Shown: positions 1-9,531, numbered from the stretch's first letter. The stretch is DNA of 64,000 bases from PNON01 sp963757065 (GCA_963757065.1 CAVWQC010000001.1:186001-250000), one strand, 5' to 3'. A program made the numbers and translations. The notes: generated by a model not told the origin, from the sequence alone.

Positions 1-39
1 TGCAGCGAGGATATATTTGTTTGCAGATGGGCTGTTCAA

Positions 40-1695
40 CTATCCAAAGAACATCTTAGGCAGTTTTCTCTCTACTATTTGCTCAGCATTGTACGCGGTC
101 CTTAAGAGCAGTGATTCTTCCCAATGGCGTCCAATCACCTGCATTCCTATTGGCATACCCCGGGAATCATAACCGCTGGGGAAGCTGATCGCCGGTAAGC
201 CCAGTAAATTCCCCGGAATGATGAACCGCATCATCTCGGTGTCCAAAGACAGGTCAGACCAACCGCCATTCAATCCTCCGGGTAAGATCGGCTGCGATGC
301 CTTGGCAGTGGCAGGTGTCAATATAACATCCACCTCGGAAAATATGGCATCAAAATGATTCATCGCCCTGGTCCGCATTCTTTGAGCCTGCAGATAATCC
401 ATCGCTGTAAGCACTTCACCAATGACAAGTGACAACCGTACGGCAGCGCCGTGTTGTTGGCGTTGGGCTGCGAACTTTTTCAGGCTGATCGCCATCTCAG
501 ATAGGATGGTTATCGCGTGGGCGACCCGGGTGGCATTCAAATCAGGAATTACGATCTCCTTTACTTTTAATCCACGAGTTTTTAATTTTTCGATTAGTTC
601 ATAATTAACTTTTACAACTTCCGGATCTGCATGTTCGAACCATTCCGGGTATATTCCTGCTGTCACCCCATCCAGATCTCCTTTATTCCAGTCTTTTAGA
701 GTGACTGCCGGTTGACGGACGGTATTTTTGTCTTTCTCATCTGCGCCGGCGATCACAGAATAGACCAGGGCAGTATCTTCGACGCAGACAGATAGCGGTC
801 CTAAATGTCCCACACTCCAGCATAATGGTGCTGCACCATATTCGCTGATGCGTCCAAATGTGGATTTCAAACCGACCAATCCGCATAAGGATGCCGGAAT
901 ACGGATCGATCCACCTCCATCGGCACCGATGGCAGCCGGTACAATTCCCGCAGCCACCGTTGCAGCACTTCCGCTGGAGCTGCCACCCGGATCACAGGCA
1001 GGGTCATACGGGTTTCGAACAGCACCGTAAGTATCGTTGTATCCATTCGGGTTGATGCCGATCTCATGCATATTGGTCTTCCCAACCAGTAATGCACCTG
1101 CTTCTCTCAGGCGGGCAACGACAGTCGAATCCTGTTTGGCAGGTTCCTTTCCCATAAACCGGGTACCCACAGTGGTCGGGTATGGAAGCATATCCACTTC
1201 ATCTTTTACCGCTATCGGGACGCCATCCAGGAGGCTGATAGGCTTATGCCGTGCATATCGTTCAGTGGATGCTTTCGCCTGGTTCAAGACATCTTCGCGG
1301 TAGACAGCAATGAATAATTTCAGGTCTGGTGTCGAATTTTTACTTTGTTCAATTGCTGCCAGCACTTTTTCTGCAACCTCAAGAGGTGTAGTTTCTCCCT
1401 TGCGGTAAGCGTTGGCGTAATCGGTTATTGTCCGGAAGGGGAAGTTCTTAGGCTTGCCTTCCTTATCAGCCTTGAATTCCTGCGGGTGGATGTGGTCTTG
1501 AGGTTGAACGAATGGATAAAAGGTTGGCACTTCCTCAAGGGTTAAGTGACGCAAATCGGGTATTCCGCCATTCACGAGCAACCCGGGCATCAATGCACCC
1601 CGAAGGGCAGGGTTTTCTACTGCGGCTGCGAATAGCTTCAGCGGTGTTCCGGTTAATTTCGGCAAATTCAGGGACTTAAGATCGTATTTTGACAT
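40..1695 (-). CDS. Amidase, amidase-signature family (GatA-like fold)
   Basis: A 551-residue amidase-signature hydrolase, predicted to hydrolyse a carboxylic amide in the cytosol; no signal peptide is visible. The Ser-cisSer-Lys triad is complete: Lys164 in the PIAVKDE segment, Ser239 in the GGSSSGSAA signature and nucleophile Ser263 in GGGSIR. The spacings (75 and 24 residues) equal those of GatA. The roughly 85-residue N-terminal extension and the absence of gatB or gatC nearby argue for a stand-alone amidase rather than the tRNA amidotransferase subunit. The ATG is preceded by GAGGCG. The substrate cannot be inferred. It stands apart from the next gene by a 180-bp gap that contains that gene's terminator. 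Confidence 0.93.
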   Translation of the reverse strand: MSKYDLKSLNLPKLTGTPLKLFAAAVENPALRGALMPGLLVNGGIPDLRHLTLEEVPTFYPFVQPQDHIHPQEFKADKEGKPKNFPFRTITDYANAYRKGETTPLEVAEKVLAAIEQSKNSTPDLKLFIAVYREDVLNQAKASTERYARHKPISLLDGVPIAVKDEVDMLPYPTTVGTRFMGKEPAKQDSTVVARLREAGALLVGKTNMHEIGINPNGYNDTYGAVRNPYDPACDPGGSSSGSAATVAAGIVPAAIGADGGGSIRIPASLCGLVGLKSTFGRISEYGAAPLCWSVGHLGPLSVCVEDTALVYSVIAGADEKDKNTVRQPAVTLKDWNKGDLDGVTAGIYPEWFEHADPEVVKVNYELIEKLKTRGLKVKEIVIPDLNATRVAHAITILSEMAISLKKFAAQRQQHGAAVRLSLVIGEVLTAMDYLQAQRMRTRAMNHFDAIFSEVDVILTPATAKASQPILPGGLNGGWSDLSLDTEMMRFIIPGNLLGLPAISFPSGYDSRGMPIGMQVIGRHWEESLLLRTAYNAEQIVERKLPKMFFG

Positions 1696-1790
1696 AGCGC
1701 CTCACCAGTTGGGTTATTATTATTTATCTAATTAAAGCACTAATTACTCATTCTGGAAAATAATCACGTATCTATTTTCCTTATAAAAGA

Positions 1791-1814
1791 AAATTCGCCA
1801 AGATTGGCGAATTT
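1791..1814 (-). terminator. Intrinsic terminator of the UPF0316 gene
   Basis: A perfect 10-bp inverted repeat (AAATTCGCCA / TGGCGAATTT) with a four-base loop. On the minus strand it is followed by a T-rich run (TTTTCTTTTAT). It lies 65 bp past the stop of the UPF0316 gene and so ends the phosphorylase/UPF0316 transcript before the amidase gene. Confidence 0.8.
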
Positions 1815-1878
1815 GAAAGTTGAATAGTTAGTTAATCTCTCCCCGTCAGTCAGTCACCCTGCGACAAAGGATCAGTTA

Positions 1879-2406
1879 TTATGAACGCCAGAAACCGCGC
1901 CGCAAAGGACGCATATCTTCTGTGGTGATGAACGCATCTGGATCGGTTTCCAGTACGATCGTATCGACTCGATCTATATCCTTGCGCTGGACAGACAGGT
2001 TGAGTACTGTCACCATGCCGTCTTTACCTCGAGCGGGAATTTCGGTCACCCCGAAGCCAGCCTCACGCAATTTCTCAACTACCAGGGTTCCACGGTGGGA
2101 ACTGACCACACGGATGGATGTATGCCCAATGGCCAGCCGCTCTTCAATATACATTCCGATCACATTCCCGGTAGCAAAGCCTGCTGCATAGCCGATGACA
2201 GTCAACGGATTATCCAAATTTGTTAAGACTTTACTGATCGCTACAATGAAAATTGCAGACTGTGCAAAACCCAGTACCCAGGATAGTTTTTTCTTCCCTC
2301 GGACAACAAAAAGGACACGCAGGGTATCGCATGCCATGTCCAAAACACGCATGAAAAAAACAAAAAGAGCACCCCACCAGGCTGAACTTGAAAAGAGCCA
2401 TTCCAT
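1879..2406 (-). CDS. UPF0316/DUF2179 membrane protein
   Basis: A 175-residue protein. The first about 85 residues hold three hydrophobic segments (around 9-27, 43-60 and 66-84). A soluble C-terminal domain of the DUF2179 type (about 95-160) follows, with the sequence GFGVTEIPARGKDG and a terminal acidic/basic stretch. This two-part layout is that of the UPF0316 (YebE-like) family, whose function is not established; DUF2179 may bind a small ligand (family speculation). It starts 4 bp after the phosphorylase stop, so the two genes are probably cotranscribed. A strong terminator follows. Confidence 0.85.
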   Translation of the reverse strand: MEWLFSSSAWWGALFVFFMRVLDMACDTLRVLFVVRGKKKLSWVLGFAQSAIFIVAISKVLTNLDNPLTVIGYAAGFATGNVIGMYIEERLAIGHTSIRVVSSHRGTLVVEKLREAGFGVTEIPARGKDGMVTVLNLSVQRKDIDRVDTIVLETDPDAFITTEDMRPLRRGFWRS

Positions 2407-2410
2407 ATGA

Positions 2411-4627
2411 TTAAACCTTGACCTTCTTTGGTGTTACCTTGGTTGGCTTATCTTTCATTTTTGAAGATTCGATCGCAGGAAAATACATCTCATTCATATA
2501 TTCTTTGACCATCCGACGGGTGCAGAATTGCGGTACCATGGTACGAATGGATTCCTTCATCCTGGCAATCCACTCTACCGGCAGGTTATCTCCACTGCGC
2601 TCATCATAATACATCGGGATGATCTCATTTTCAAGTGTGTCATAAAGTGAGTTGGCATCTGCGTCATCCTGGAGGTTTGAATCAGTGTATTCAGCATCGT
2701 CGCCAATTGCCCAGCCATTCTTTCCATTAAAACCTTCACGCCACCAGCCATCCAGCACTGAAAAATTGAGCACACCATTTAATACTGCTTTCTCTCCGGA
2801 TGTTCCGGAAGCCTCATTAGGTCGTCTGGGTGTATTCAACCAGATGTCCACTCCCTGGACCAGGTAGCGTGCAATATTCATATCATAATCTTCCAGGAAA
2901 ACCAATCGTCCACCATTTCGGGCATTCTTCACTGTCCGGTAAACTTCCTGGAGGATCAGTTTTCCAGCTTCATCGGCCGGGTGTGCCTTTCCTGCGAAAA
3001 TGATCTGTACGGGGTGATTGGGTTTATTAATTAAGTTGAGGATCCTTTCGGTATCCCGCAAGATGAGATTGGCGCGTTTATATGTAGCAAAGCGGCGGGC
3101 AAAACCAATTGTAAGAGCATATGGATCGAGTAGAACTCCACCTGCTATGATCTGTACCGGGTGAATGGTCGTTGTTATCCAATTCTGACGGGATCGTTCC
3201 ATAATATAAGCGACAAGTTTCCGTTTTAAGTGACGGCGAACGACCCACAATTCGTTATCCGGAATATTATCTATATTTTCCCATAACGTATGATCGTCTA
3301 TCTTTTCAAGCCAGTCCGAACCCATATACCTGTCAAATAATACTCTCATCCGTCTGGCTAACCATGTACCGGTATGTACACCATTGGTGATATGAGAGAT
3401 AGGAACATCATCTTCCCGTTTGTCAGGCCACAGGAAATGCCACATTTTTCGTGAGACTTCACCATGCAATTCAGAAACGGCATTGCGTTGGTTGGCAAGA
3501 TGCATGGCAAGAATGGGCATCGAGAAAGTATCGCCTCCCCAGGTTTTACTGTTCCGGGCAATATCTATGAACTGATCCCGTGATAATCCCAACTCCTGCC
3601 AGATGTATGGAAAATATTTATCGATCAACCACAACGGGAATTCATCATTCCCCGCAGGTACAGGCGTATGGGTCGTAAAGATACTGGATTTGCGGACAAT
3701 TTCTGAGGCTTCTCCAAATGAGAAACCTTCTCTCATTAACTCCCGAACTCTTTCGATGGTTAAAAATGCTGAGTGACCTTCATTCATATGCCATGCTGTA
3801 GGCTTCAGCTCCAGAGCTCGAAGCGCCCGAACACCACCGATCCCCAGGATCAACTCCTGTGAAATCCGCAGATCCACATCATTACTATATAGGCGGGCAG
3901 TTAACTGCCTGTCATTTAGCGAATTTTCTTCCACATTTGTATCCAACAGTATTAATGGATTCCGCCCCACCTGGACTTTCCATAAACGGGCGTATACGAT
4001 TCTGCCGGTAAGATTTATGGTAACAGTAACATTTTTTCCTTCTTGATCGGTGATCGGCATCACTGGAAGATTTTCCAATTTGAGGGGATTATTTCGCGCT
4101 TCCTGCCAACCATCTTCAGTGATCTGCTGGGAAAAATATCCTTGCGTGTAGAGGAATCCAACACCCACCAAAGGTAAACCAAGATCACTGGCTTCTTTCA
4201 AATGATCCCCGGAAAGAACTCCCAATCCCCCTGCATAAACCGGGATGGATTCATGCAAGCCAAATTCAAATGAAAAATATGCGATTAAATCATCTGAATT
4301 ATTTGGATATGTATCTTTGAACCAGGTTTTCGAGCCTTTCATGTATAGGTCAAAATTGTGCATTACCCGGTCATATACATCCAAAAAATACCGATCATTT
4401 GTAACTGCATTCAGCCGGGAACGTTCAACAGTTCGTAGAAAATTAAGCGGATTATGGTAAACATGCTCCCACAATGCTTTATCGATCAATGCAAATAAAC
4501 GGAACGCTTCCGGATTCCAAATCCACCAAAGGTTAAAAGTAATTTCCCCCAACCGATTAATCCGGCGGGGAAGGTTAAAGTTGGTGAGGGGTTCTGCTTT
4601 GAACTTATTATTCATAATTAATCGCAT
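2411..4627 (-). CDS. glgP: Alpha-glucan (glycogen/maltodextrin) phosphorylase, GT35
   Basis: This enzyme releases glucose-1-phosphate from alpha-1,4-glucan, using phosphate and pyridoxal phosphate. The 738-residue chain belongs to the shorter alpha-glucan phosphorylase branch (TIGR02094 type), whose N-terminus opens with a PRRINRLGEI segment. The PLP lysine is Lys613 within EASGTSGEKAVLNG. Other family landmarks are FEFGLHES near residue 121, YAGGLGVLSGDH, and the FARRFATYKRA segment. The start is uncertain: ATG at 4627 or the in-frame ATG at 4615 (MNNKFK); neither has a strong ribosome site. No glycogen synthase or branching enzyme is present in the window, so the substrate (stored glycogen or imported maltodextrin) is open. 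Confidence 0.93.
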   Translation of the reverse strand: MRLIMNNKFKAEPLTNFNLPRRINRLGEITFNLWWIWNPEAFRLFALIDKALWEHVYHNPLNFLRTVERSRLNAVTNDRYFLDVYDRVMHNFDLYMKGSKTWFKDTYPNNSDDLIAYFSFEFGLHESIPVYAGGLGVLSGDHLKEASDLGLPLVGVGFLYTQGYFSQQITEDGWQEARNNPLKLENLPVMPITDQEGKNVTVTINLTGRIVYARLWKVQVGRNPLILLDTNVEENSLNDRQLTARLYSNDVDLRISQELILGIGGVRALRALELKPTAWHMNEGHSAFLTIERVRELMREGFSFGEASEIVRKSSIFTTHTPVPAGNDEFPLWLIDKYFPYIWQELGLSRDQFIDIARNSKTWGGDTFSMPILAMHLANQRNAVSELHGEVSRKMWHFLWPDKREDDVPISHITNGVHTGTWLARRMRVLFDRYMGSDWLEKIDDHTLWENIDNIPDNELWVVRRHLKRKLVAYIMERSRQNWITTTIHPVQIIAGGVLLDPYALTIGFARRFATYKRANLILRDTERILNLINKPNHPVQIIFAGKAHPADEAGKLILQEVYRTVKNARNGGRLVFLEDYDMNIARYLVQGVDIWLNTPRRPNEASGTSGEKAVLNGVLNFSVLDGWWREGFNGKNGWAIGDDAEYTDSNLQDDADANSLYDTLENEIIPMYYDERSGDNLPVEWIARMKESIRTMVPQFCTRRMVKEYMNEMYFPAIESSKMKDKPTKVTPKKVKV

Positions 4628-4692
4628 CCTGTCTAAGAAACAATACTATCATAACGATAAAATGATTGACATAAAATAAAAGTGAAAAACAA

Positions 4693-6036
4693 TTACCAGA
4701 CTCGTTCCAATGCTGGATTTTCACAAGGTTTTCTTCCAACTTTTGCCAGATCGAGCCATTCTCCCTGTACTTTAACTCGAACAACATCCGCGGTGTAATC
4801 GGTGACTGCTGATCCGTGATTTTCAAACAATGATGATCCTACTGCATAATTATCCACAGGAACCCCTTGTTTTTCAAATCGCTCGATTTTATCCGGTTTG
4901 AATCCGCCTGACACGACGATCTTTATCTTCCTACAATATTCCTCAGCCCGTTGGTGCCAAATTTCCGGCAGATCCCAGGATTCCCAGGCATGATCAAGTG
5001 CATCTCTGACGTTAAATACCAAACGCGGATTAACGCCATTATCCAGCGATGCGTCCCCGGTTGCAGTAACAGACACATCCCTTAGGGTACCTCCTGTATC
5101 CAAACGCACACCAAAAAGCCGATATCTTTCCGCTTCAACCAGGTTGCCGTCATCCACCAATTCCCGGAATCGTGCAAATAACACCCGTGCTACCGCCTGG
5201 GAGTCTCCTACACAGTCATTATTAAAATCCACCAGCGCAATTCTAGGAATGGACATCGGTAGTACTGTCGAAAATGCCAGCATTGCTTCAGCCGTATCCC
5301 CAAAAAAGCAGGCGATCGCGGAGTGAGCTACCGTCCCGCCACCTTCACCTCCCCACCAGTCTCCCTGGGCATCCGTTGAGATAAAGGTTCGCAGCTTACC
5401 AGCAAAATCCTTATTAAAGCGTTGAACGGCTATATTGTATGCATACCCATCTGCAGCCTGGACTTCGTGCAGGTCAAACCGGGCTGGAAAAAACAAAACC
5501 GGTTTTCCCCGTGCAGCAATTAATGTGTTGTAAACATTTGTCGCCACCCGTGACGAACGGGTAAGTACACCCAGGATCGGGGTTTCCAAAATTGCAAAAT
5601 CACGGTACCTCCCCCGAATTCGCATCACCGGCTCGACCACTAAGGGATCGCCAGTTCCATGAATTGCTGCACCGTCGTGCACTGACCATACTTCCAAATT
5701 CTCAGAAGTATCAATGAATTTATCGTTTTCCCAGTAACCGGTACACATTTTCAACATGGCCAACGATTTATCCAGTCCCACCGAAATTGTTGTGCCCTTT
5801 CGCCGGGTGAATACCTGCATCTCCACTTCCAGGTCGCCTGAGCTGATACCTTCTGTCAGGTCTATATTCTTCAATCGGGGAGAATTGCCCTTATAGCAAT
5901 AGCCTGATTTTGAAAGGATTGTCAACATTTCGGCTATATTGCTAAAGTATTTATCTGTGTACCATCCCTTACGCATACGATCCGCGTCCAGTTTAAAGGT
6001 GTTGTTATCCAGACGTTTACCATCAAAGATACTCAT
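4693..6036 (-). CDS. pncB: Nicotinate phosphoribosyltransferase
   Basis: Predicted to condense nicotinate with PRPP (with ATP) to nicotinate mononucleotide, the committed step of NAD salvage. The 447-residue length and the C-terminal barrel landmarks fit the family: GGTLRDVS near the middle, VVSGGFKPDKIERF for phosphate binding, and a late AVGSSLFEN segment. The ATG at 6036 has AAGGA eight bases upstream. The gene lies 44 bp after a nicotinamidase-like gene on the same strand, which makes the nicotinamide to nicotinate to NaMN route coherent. A nicotinamide phosphoribosyltransferase activity is the main alternative but is less likely given that neighbour. Confidence 0.9.
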   Translation of the reverse strand: MSIFDGKRLDNNTFKLDADRMRKGWYTDKYFSNIAEMLTILSKSGYCYKGNSPRLKNIDLTEGISSGDLEVEMQVFTRRKGTTISVGLDKSLAMLKMCTGYWENDKFIDTSENLEVWSVHDGAAIHGTGDPLVVEPVMRIRGRYRDFAILETPILGVLTRSSRVATNVYNTLIAARGKPVLFFPARFDLHEVQAADGYAYNIAVQRFNKDFAGKLRTFISTDAQGDWWGGEGGGTVAHSAIACFFGDTAEAMLAFSTVLPMSIPRIALVDFNNDCVGDSQAVARVLFARFRELVDDGNLVEAERYRLFGVRLDTGGTLRDVSVTATGDASLDNGVNPRLVFNVRDALDHAWESWDLPEIWHQRAEEYCRKIKIVVSGGFKPDKIERFEKQGVPVDNYAVGSSLFENHGSAVTDYTADVVRVKVQGEWLDLAKVGRKPCENPALERVW

Positions 6037-6080
6037 TTTGGAATCCTTTTGCCGATGTTTTCAATAAATTGATTAATTAC

Positions 6081-6776
6081 TTATTGTATTGATTTGACGA
6101 TCACAATACCATTAAGAGCCATATGATATAAAAATATCGCATGGAGCAGTTCAGCATCGTGCGGCATTGCTCCAAGCTTTGCGGCAGTGGAAACAGACAT
6201 GTCATACGTATCGACACACTCTGCCGGAATAATTACCCTCCAGTTTTTCTGTCTCGCATTAGCATCCAATCTCAGATGCATGGCAAGTTGATAAACACAT
6301 AGGTCAGTACAATCCCCAACAATAATAAAATTCACCACTTCCGGGTATTCAGCAAGCCATTCTGTCAATCCCGTATTTATTCCGGAGTGGATGGAGTTTT
6401 TTTCGAAGATCCTTATTTGCTTAAAGAAAGGCAATTCCTGAAATTCTGGAACAGTCTCAGCTTCGGAGGTCCCTCTCACACAATGTGGGGGAAAGGATCC
6501 AAATTCCACTGCATCCGGCTCATGTGTATCTTGAGTCAGGACAATGTTATTAATTCCATACTCCCAGCTCAAGCTGAAGAGTTTAGTGATCGGATTGACA
6601 ATTTTTTGTATTCTTGGACTTGATAATGGACCCTCTGAACAAAACCCATTGATCACGTCAACTGATATTATTGCTGTATTTTTTGGTGAGGGACAAATTT
6701 CCGGTAATGATACCGATGGAAGAGCATCCACCCATTGCTTCAGATATAATAAAAATTGACGATGATAAATGGTCAT
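6081..6776 (-). CDS. pncA: Isochorismatase-family hydrolase, probable nicotinamidase
   Basis: A 231-residue cysteine hydrolase of the isochorismatase fold. The triad is visible as Asp40 (SVDVINGF), Lys126 (FEKNSIHSG) and Cys160 (DCTDLCVYQLA). The segment TQDTHEPDAVEF followed by PPHCVRGT matches the metal-binding and cis-peptide region of nicotinamidases. It should deamidate nicotinamide to nicotinate, feeding the phosphoribosyltransferase encoded directly downstream. The symbol rests on this pairing; other isochorismatase activities cannot be excluded from sequence alone. The ribosome site is weak, and a TATAAT-like element (TATAATT on the minus strand) lies about 20 bp upstream of the ATG. 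Confidence 0.85.
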   Translation of the reverse strand: MTIYHRQFLLYLKQWVDALPSVSLPEICPSPKNTAIISVDVINGFCSEGPLSSPRIQKIVNPITKLFSLSWEYGINNIVLTQDTHEPDAVEFGSFPPHCVRGTSEAETVPEFQELPFFKQIRIFEKNSIHSGINTGLTEWLAEYPEVVNFIIVGDCTDLCVYQLAMHLRLDANARQKNWRVIIPAECVDTYDMSVSTAAKLGAMPHDAELLHAIFLYHMALNGIVIVKSIQ

Positions 6777-6830
6777 TGGTTAAGTCCAGATAAATTATAG
6801 CATGCAGGAAAACACAGATTTTATTTTTGT

Positions 6831-7619
6831 TCAATCCTTGATCGAATTCACAAACATGCCCAAATACTCTTTCATTGCACTCGTCGTGGATTTTAAGCTG
6901 GAAGACGTTGGTAAAATATTGATCAAAACATTTTCCCATTGCCATGAGAACAGATCTTTCCATGCCTGATCTGTGATGACGTAATCAGTCGGTGCCGGGA
7001 TCACATCAATCCCCAATTTCTTGAATAAAGCAACTGAACGCGGCATATGCAAGGCGCTTGTGACCAGAACAACTTTTTGCCAGTTATTTTCCTCAATGAT
7101 CGATGTGGAAAATTGAGCGTCTTCAGCTGTATTGGCTGATCCGCCCTGTAAGATCAAGGCATCTGATGGAATACCCATAAATTCCATCAGGTCTGCCATG
7201 TCTTTAGCGGGTGTAGTTTCAGCTTCTCCCTGCCAGTCGATCGTACCACCGCTTAAAATAATTTTGTCTGCGATACCGTCTTTGAATAGCCTGGCTGCAT
7301 AGATCATTCTATCTCCCGCGCCATTCACTTCCACCATCGGACGCGGGTATTGTTTGATATCTGTTCCTCCCCCCAATACCACGATCACATTTGCTTTTTC
7401 ATTTCCAGTAAATGGTGGATAACGTTCTTCCAGGGATCTAACGATTGACATACTCACCCAACGGTTACCACCGAGGAAGATAATAAGCAGTGCGGCAAAG
7501 ATGAATAATTTGGCCAATCGCTTTTTCTTCCAGTACAACAATGCTGCAACTAATAGAAGGCTAGCCAATCCGGCAGGATAAAAAAAGAGAGGCAATAATT
7601 TCGAAAGAAATATGGTCAT
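6831..7619 (-). CDS. YdcF/SanA-like DUF218 membrane protein
   Basis: A 262-residue protein with two N-terminal membrane segments (about residues 9-28 and 36-54), followed by a DUF218 domain outside the membrane. The domain shows VIVVLGGGTD near residue 80 and the helix-forming TSALHMPRSVALFKKLG. DUF218 proteins such as YdcF, SanA and ElyC are tied to envelope integrity and possibly to undecaprenyl carrier metabolism, but no reaction is established. It starts 13 bp after the thermonuclease stop with AAGGA upstream, so both are likely one transcript. Confidence 0.85.
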   Translation of the reverse strand: MTIFLSKLLPLFFYPAGLASLLLVAALLYWKKKRLAKLFIFAALLIIFLGGNRWVSMSIVRSLEERYPPFTGNEKANVIVVLGGGTDIKQYPRPMVEVNGAGDRMIYAARLFKDGIADKIILSGGTIDWQGEAETTPAKDMADLMEFMGIPSDALILQGGSANTAEDAQFSTSIIEENNWQKVVLVTSALHMPRSVALFKKLGIDVIPAPTDYVITDQAWKDLFSWQWENVLINILPTSSSLKSTTSAMKEYLGMFVNSIKD

Positions 7620-7632
7620 AAATTTATTATCC

Positions 7633-8448
7633 TTAATCTAAGCGGGCTGGACGCCAGCCATTTGTGATTGCTTCTTCCAACGTACAAAACCATCTTTCCC
7701 CTTTGGTGGTTGTAATTTGTACATCGCTATACTCTGCTGAGCCTTTTATATGGTAGATTTTATCACCTTCAAAGGATATGTTTCCCTTAATATCACAACC
7801 CGTCACACGTTGGAGACACCCATCCGGGCAGCTATTACTGCTGGAGTTTACATCATCTCGGACAGATTTCCATATTCCTACCCTGTCCTTGAATGCATCC
7901 AGCATTGCTTGAGTATACTCAATTGAACAAAGCAAATCTGGTGGACGGATGAAGGTTGTGGCAAATCCTTGTTCAACAAGCTCATAATTAACTGTAACTC
8001 CATCCACGATTACGAATCGCAGCAATCGCCCAAAGTCGTCCCGGTTGGTGGTATCACTGACGAGGAAGACTGTTTTCCCCCCCACCATTTTGGTATTAAA
8101 TTCTTTTGCCAGACGTCCTGGCTTGGGATCGTTAGCTTGCATTTCCGGGGTGTCCACCAAGAGGTATCGAACTTTTTCTAGTTTTCCATTCAAATTCACT
8201 TCGATGGTATCGCCATCGATTACATCTGTCACTTTCGCTGTTTCCAATTTTTTGTCACCTAAACAATCAATGGATGCAGAATCTTGCGTGAAAGGAGACC
8301 GTGTTCCATTAATTGATTCTGCTTGAAAATTGTCAGGCGTTTTTAAGAGGGTTGGGTCTTGAGCGGGTGCTTTTTTCACATTACAACCGGAAAATATTGT
8401 TGCAAGCACCAAAATAATGATCCAGATTTTGTTTTTCCAACAAGGCAT
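7633..8448 (-). CDS. Secreted thermonuclease-family lipoprotein
   Basis: A 271-residue staphylococcal-nuclease-type protein (calcium-dependent phosphodiesterase of DNA and RNA in characterised members). A lipobox (FSGC, Cys22) predicts export and membrane anchoring. The SNase domain covers about residues 70-195, with catalytic landmarks GDTIEV, Arg and Glu in RYLLVDTPE, and an Arg in DDFGRLLRF. A short C-terminal module (CDIKGNIS, then IYHIKGS and RWFCTLEEA) is of the kind often found behind nucleases and DUF1524 proteins in Gram-positive-like bacteria. Probable role: scavenging extracellular nucleic acid. Confidence 0.9.
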   Translation of the reverse strand: MPCWKNKIWIIILVLATIFSGCNVKKAPAQDPTLLKTPDNFQAESINGTRSPFTQDSASIDCLGDKKLETAKVTDVIDGDTIEVNLNGKLEKVRYLLVDTPEMQANDPKPGRLAKEFNTKMVGGKTVFLVSDTTNRDDFGRLLRFVIVDGVTVNYELVEQGFATTFIRPPDLLCSIEYTQAMLDAFKDRVGIWKSVRDDVNSSSNSCPDGCLQRVTGCDIKGNISFEGDKIYHIKGSAEYSDVQITTTKGERWFCTLEEAITNGWRPARLD

Positions 8449-8621
8449 AATTATTACTCAGAAATCCGATAGATTTCCAATATCAATTTAACCATATTAC
8501 TGCTTCTTAGGAAAAATCTTCAAATGGAACCGTTTTATCGGATTTTCAGGGATAGTATTTGATTAATAATTTATCGAGATTAGCAAGAATTCGGGCTCTT
8601 TCCACCTGCCACATGTCAATT

Positions 8622-8801
8622 CTAGTTGACCATGAGGCACGAACAGCATTCGAGGTCAACTTTCGAAAAACGCTGGAGAAATAAATCCATGGGTTCGGCT
8701 TCAATCATCCGTCCTTCGGGGTTACATTCCCGGCAGATTGGCAAGTCATCATCCAAAACACCATCCTCGAATTCAGTAAAGCAAAATGGACAGATCAACA
8801 T
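8622..8801 (-). CDS. Small two-Cys-pair (zinc-ribbon-like) protein
   Basis: A 59-residue reading frame, missed by length cut-offs. It begins MLICPFCFTEFEDG and carries CPFC (residues 4-7) and CREC (23-26), the spacing of a rubredoxin-like or zinc-ribbon metal site. A second cluster, CCSC, lies at residues 52-55. The middle is acidic. It starts 19 bp after the stop of the LiaF-like gene on the same strand, with AGGA about ten bases upstream. The spacing and cysteine pattern support a real gene; the function is unknown. Confidence 0.65.
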   Translation of the reverse strand: MLICPFCFTEFEDGVLDDDLPICRECNPEGRMIEAEPMDLFLQRFSKVDLECCSCLMVN

Positions 8802-8820
8802 GAGGTAATCATCCTAAAGC

Positions 8821-9348
8821 TCAGGCTTGCACAACTTTGACATCACAAACGAAATAACTTACATCCAGGATGACCTTCTTTGGGGCTAAGTCATAATTCT
8901 TCGTCTGACCATCCGCAGGAGCCATAACTCCGGTGCTTTCCTCGCCAAAAATATTTACATTAGCCACAAAACAATGAGAACGAATTTTTACCCCCACCAA
9001 ATCATTCGTTCTGATTTTAATATCCCCGACAAACCCATTCATTTTATAATGGGTTTCACCATCCGGCAAAATCGTTTGAGAGAAATCCAGATTTGTTTCA
9101 CCAATAAATCCATTGATCGTTTCGTCCCTGGCATACCATTCTCCACTGCGGTTTGTTTCATTCACGAACCGTGAATCCCAGTTCCACCAATGAGGAATGG
9201 GCGGACGGACAAGGATCCAGATACCAACGATGATCAAGACTAACGGCCAAAAGAATTTTCCGAGGTCAATTTTCCAAATGGCTTCAACCAGGGAAACCAA
9301 ACCAATGAATACTAAAAAACCACCAACAAATAACGCCCAGCGCCGCAT
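8821..9348 (-). CDS. LiaF-like cell-envelope stress protein (DUF5668 type)
   Basis: A 175-residue protein. The reading frame is open further upstream, but the ATG at 9348 has a strong GGGAGGG seven bases before it, and the upstream codons come from a low-complexity GAGAATTGAGAATT tract, so the shorter form is chosen. Two membrane segments lie at about residues 5-25 and 31-48. A beta-rich C-terminal domain resembles the LiaF-like 'cell-wall-active antibiotic response' fold (GFIGETNLDFSQTILPDGE, then GFVGDIKI). In Firmicutes LiaF restrains the LiaRS two-component system; no such system adjoins here, so the role is inferred only from the family. Confidence 0.75.
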   Translation of the reverse strand: MRRWALFVGGFLVFIGLVSLVEAIWKIDLGKFFWPLVLIIVGIWILVRPPIPHWWNWDSRFVNETNRSGEWYARDETINGFIGETNLDFSQTILPDGETHYKMNGFVGDIKIRTNDLVGVKIRSHCFVANVNIFGEESTGVMAPADGQTKNYDLAPKKVILDVSYFVCDVKVVQA

Positions 9349-9458
9349 AAAACCCTCCCGTTTGACCTTGATATTGATTAATTCTACCTCAGAACCAGGT
9401 AGAAAGAAAACAAACAAGTTATGAAAGGTCGTAATTCCCAAAATTGCCAGAATTGATC

Positions 9459-9531
9459 CTTTCTCTATTTTCAATTTTCTAGTCTCTATTTCTCTATTCT
9501 CAATTCTCAATTCTCTGAATTCGCTGTTCTA
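9459..9531. repeat. Low-complexity TTCTCAATTC tract
   Basis: Between the LiaF-like gene and the divergent YugP gene lies a pyrimidine-rich stretch of short overlapping units (CTATTTCTC, TTCTCAATTCTCAATTCTC). The same unit recurs near 28016-28087. It makes the upstream extension of the LiaF-like frame look like protein, but the content is repeat-derived. No protein or known element was recognised in the remaining 290-bp spacer. Confidence 0.6.

Noticed and set aside
9349..9510. A 54-residue N-terminal extension of the LiaF-like protein.
   Set aside because: It is encoded by a low-complexity repeat tract and reads through a strong ribosome site directly before the internal ATG.
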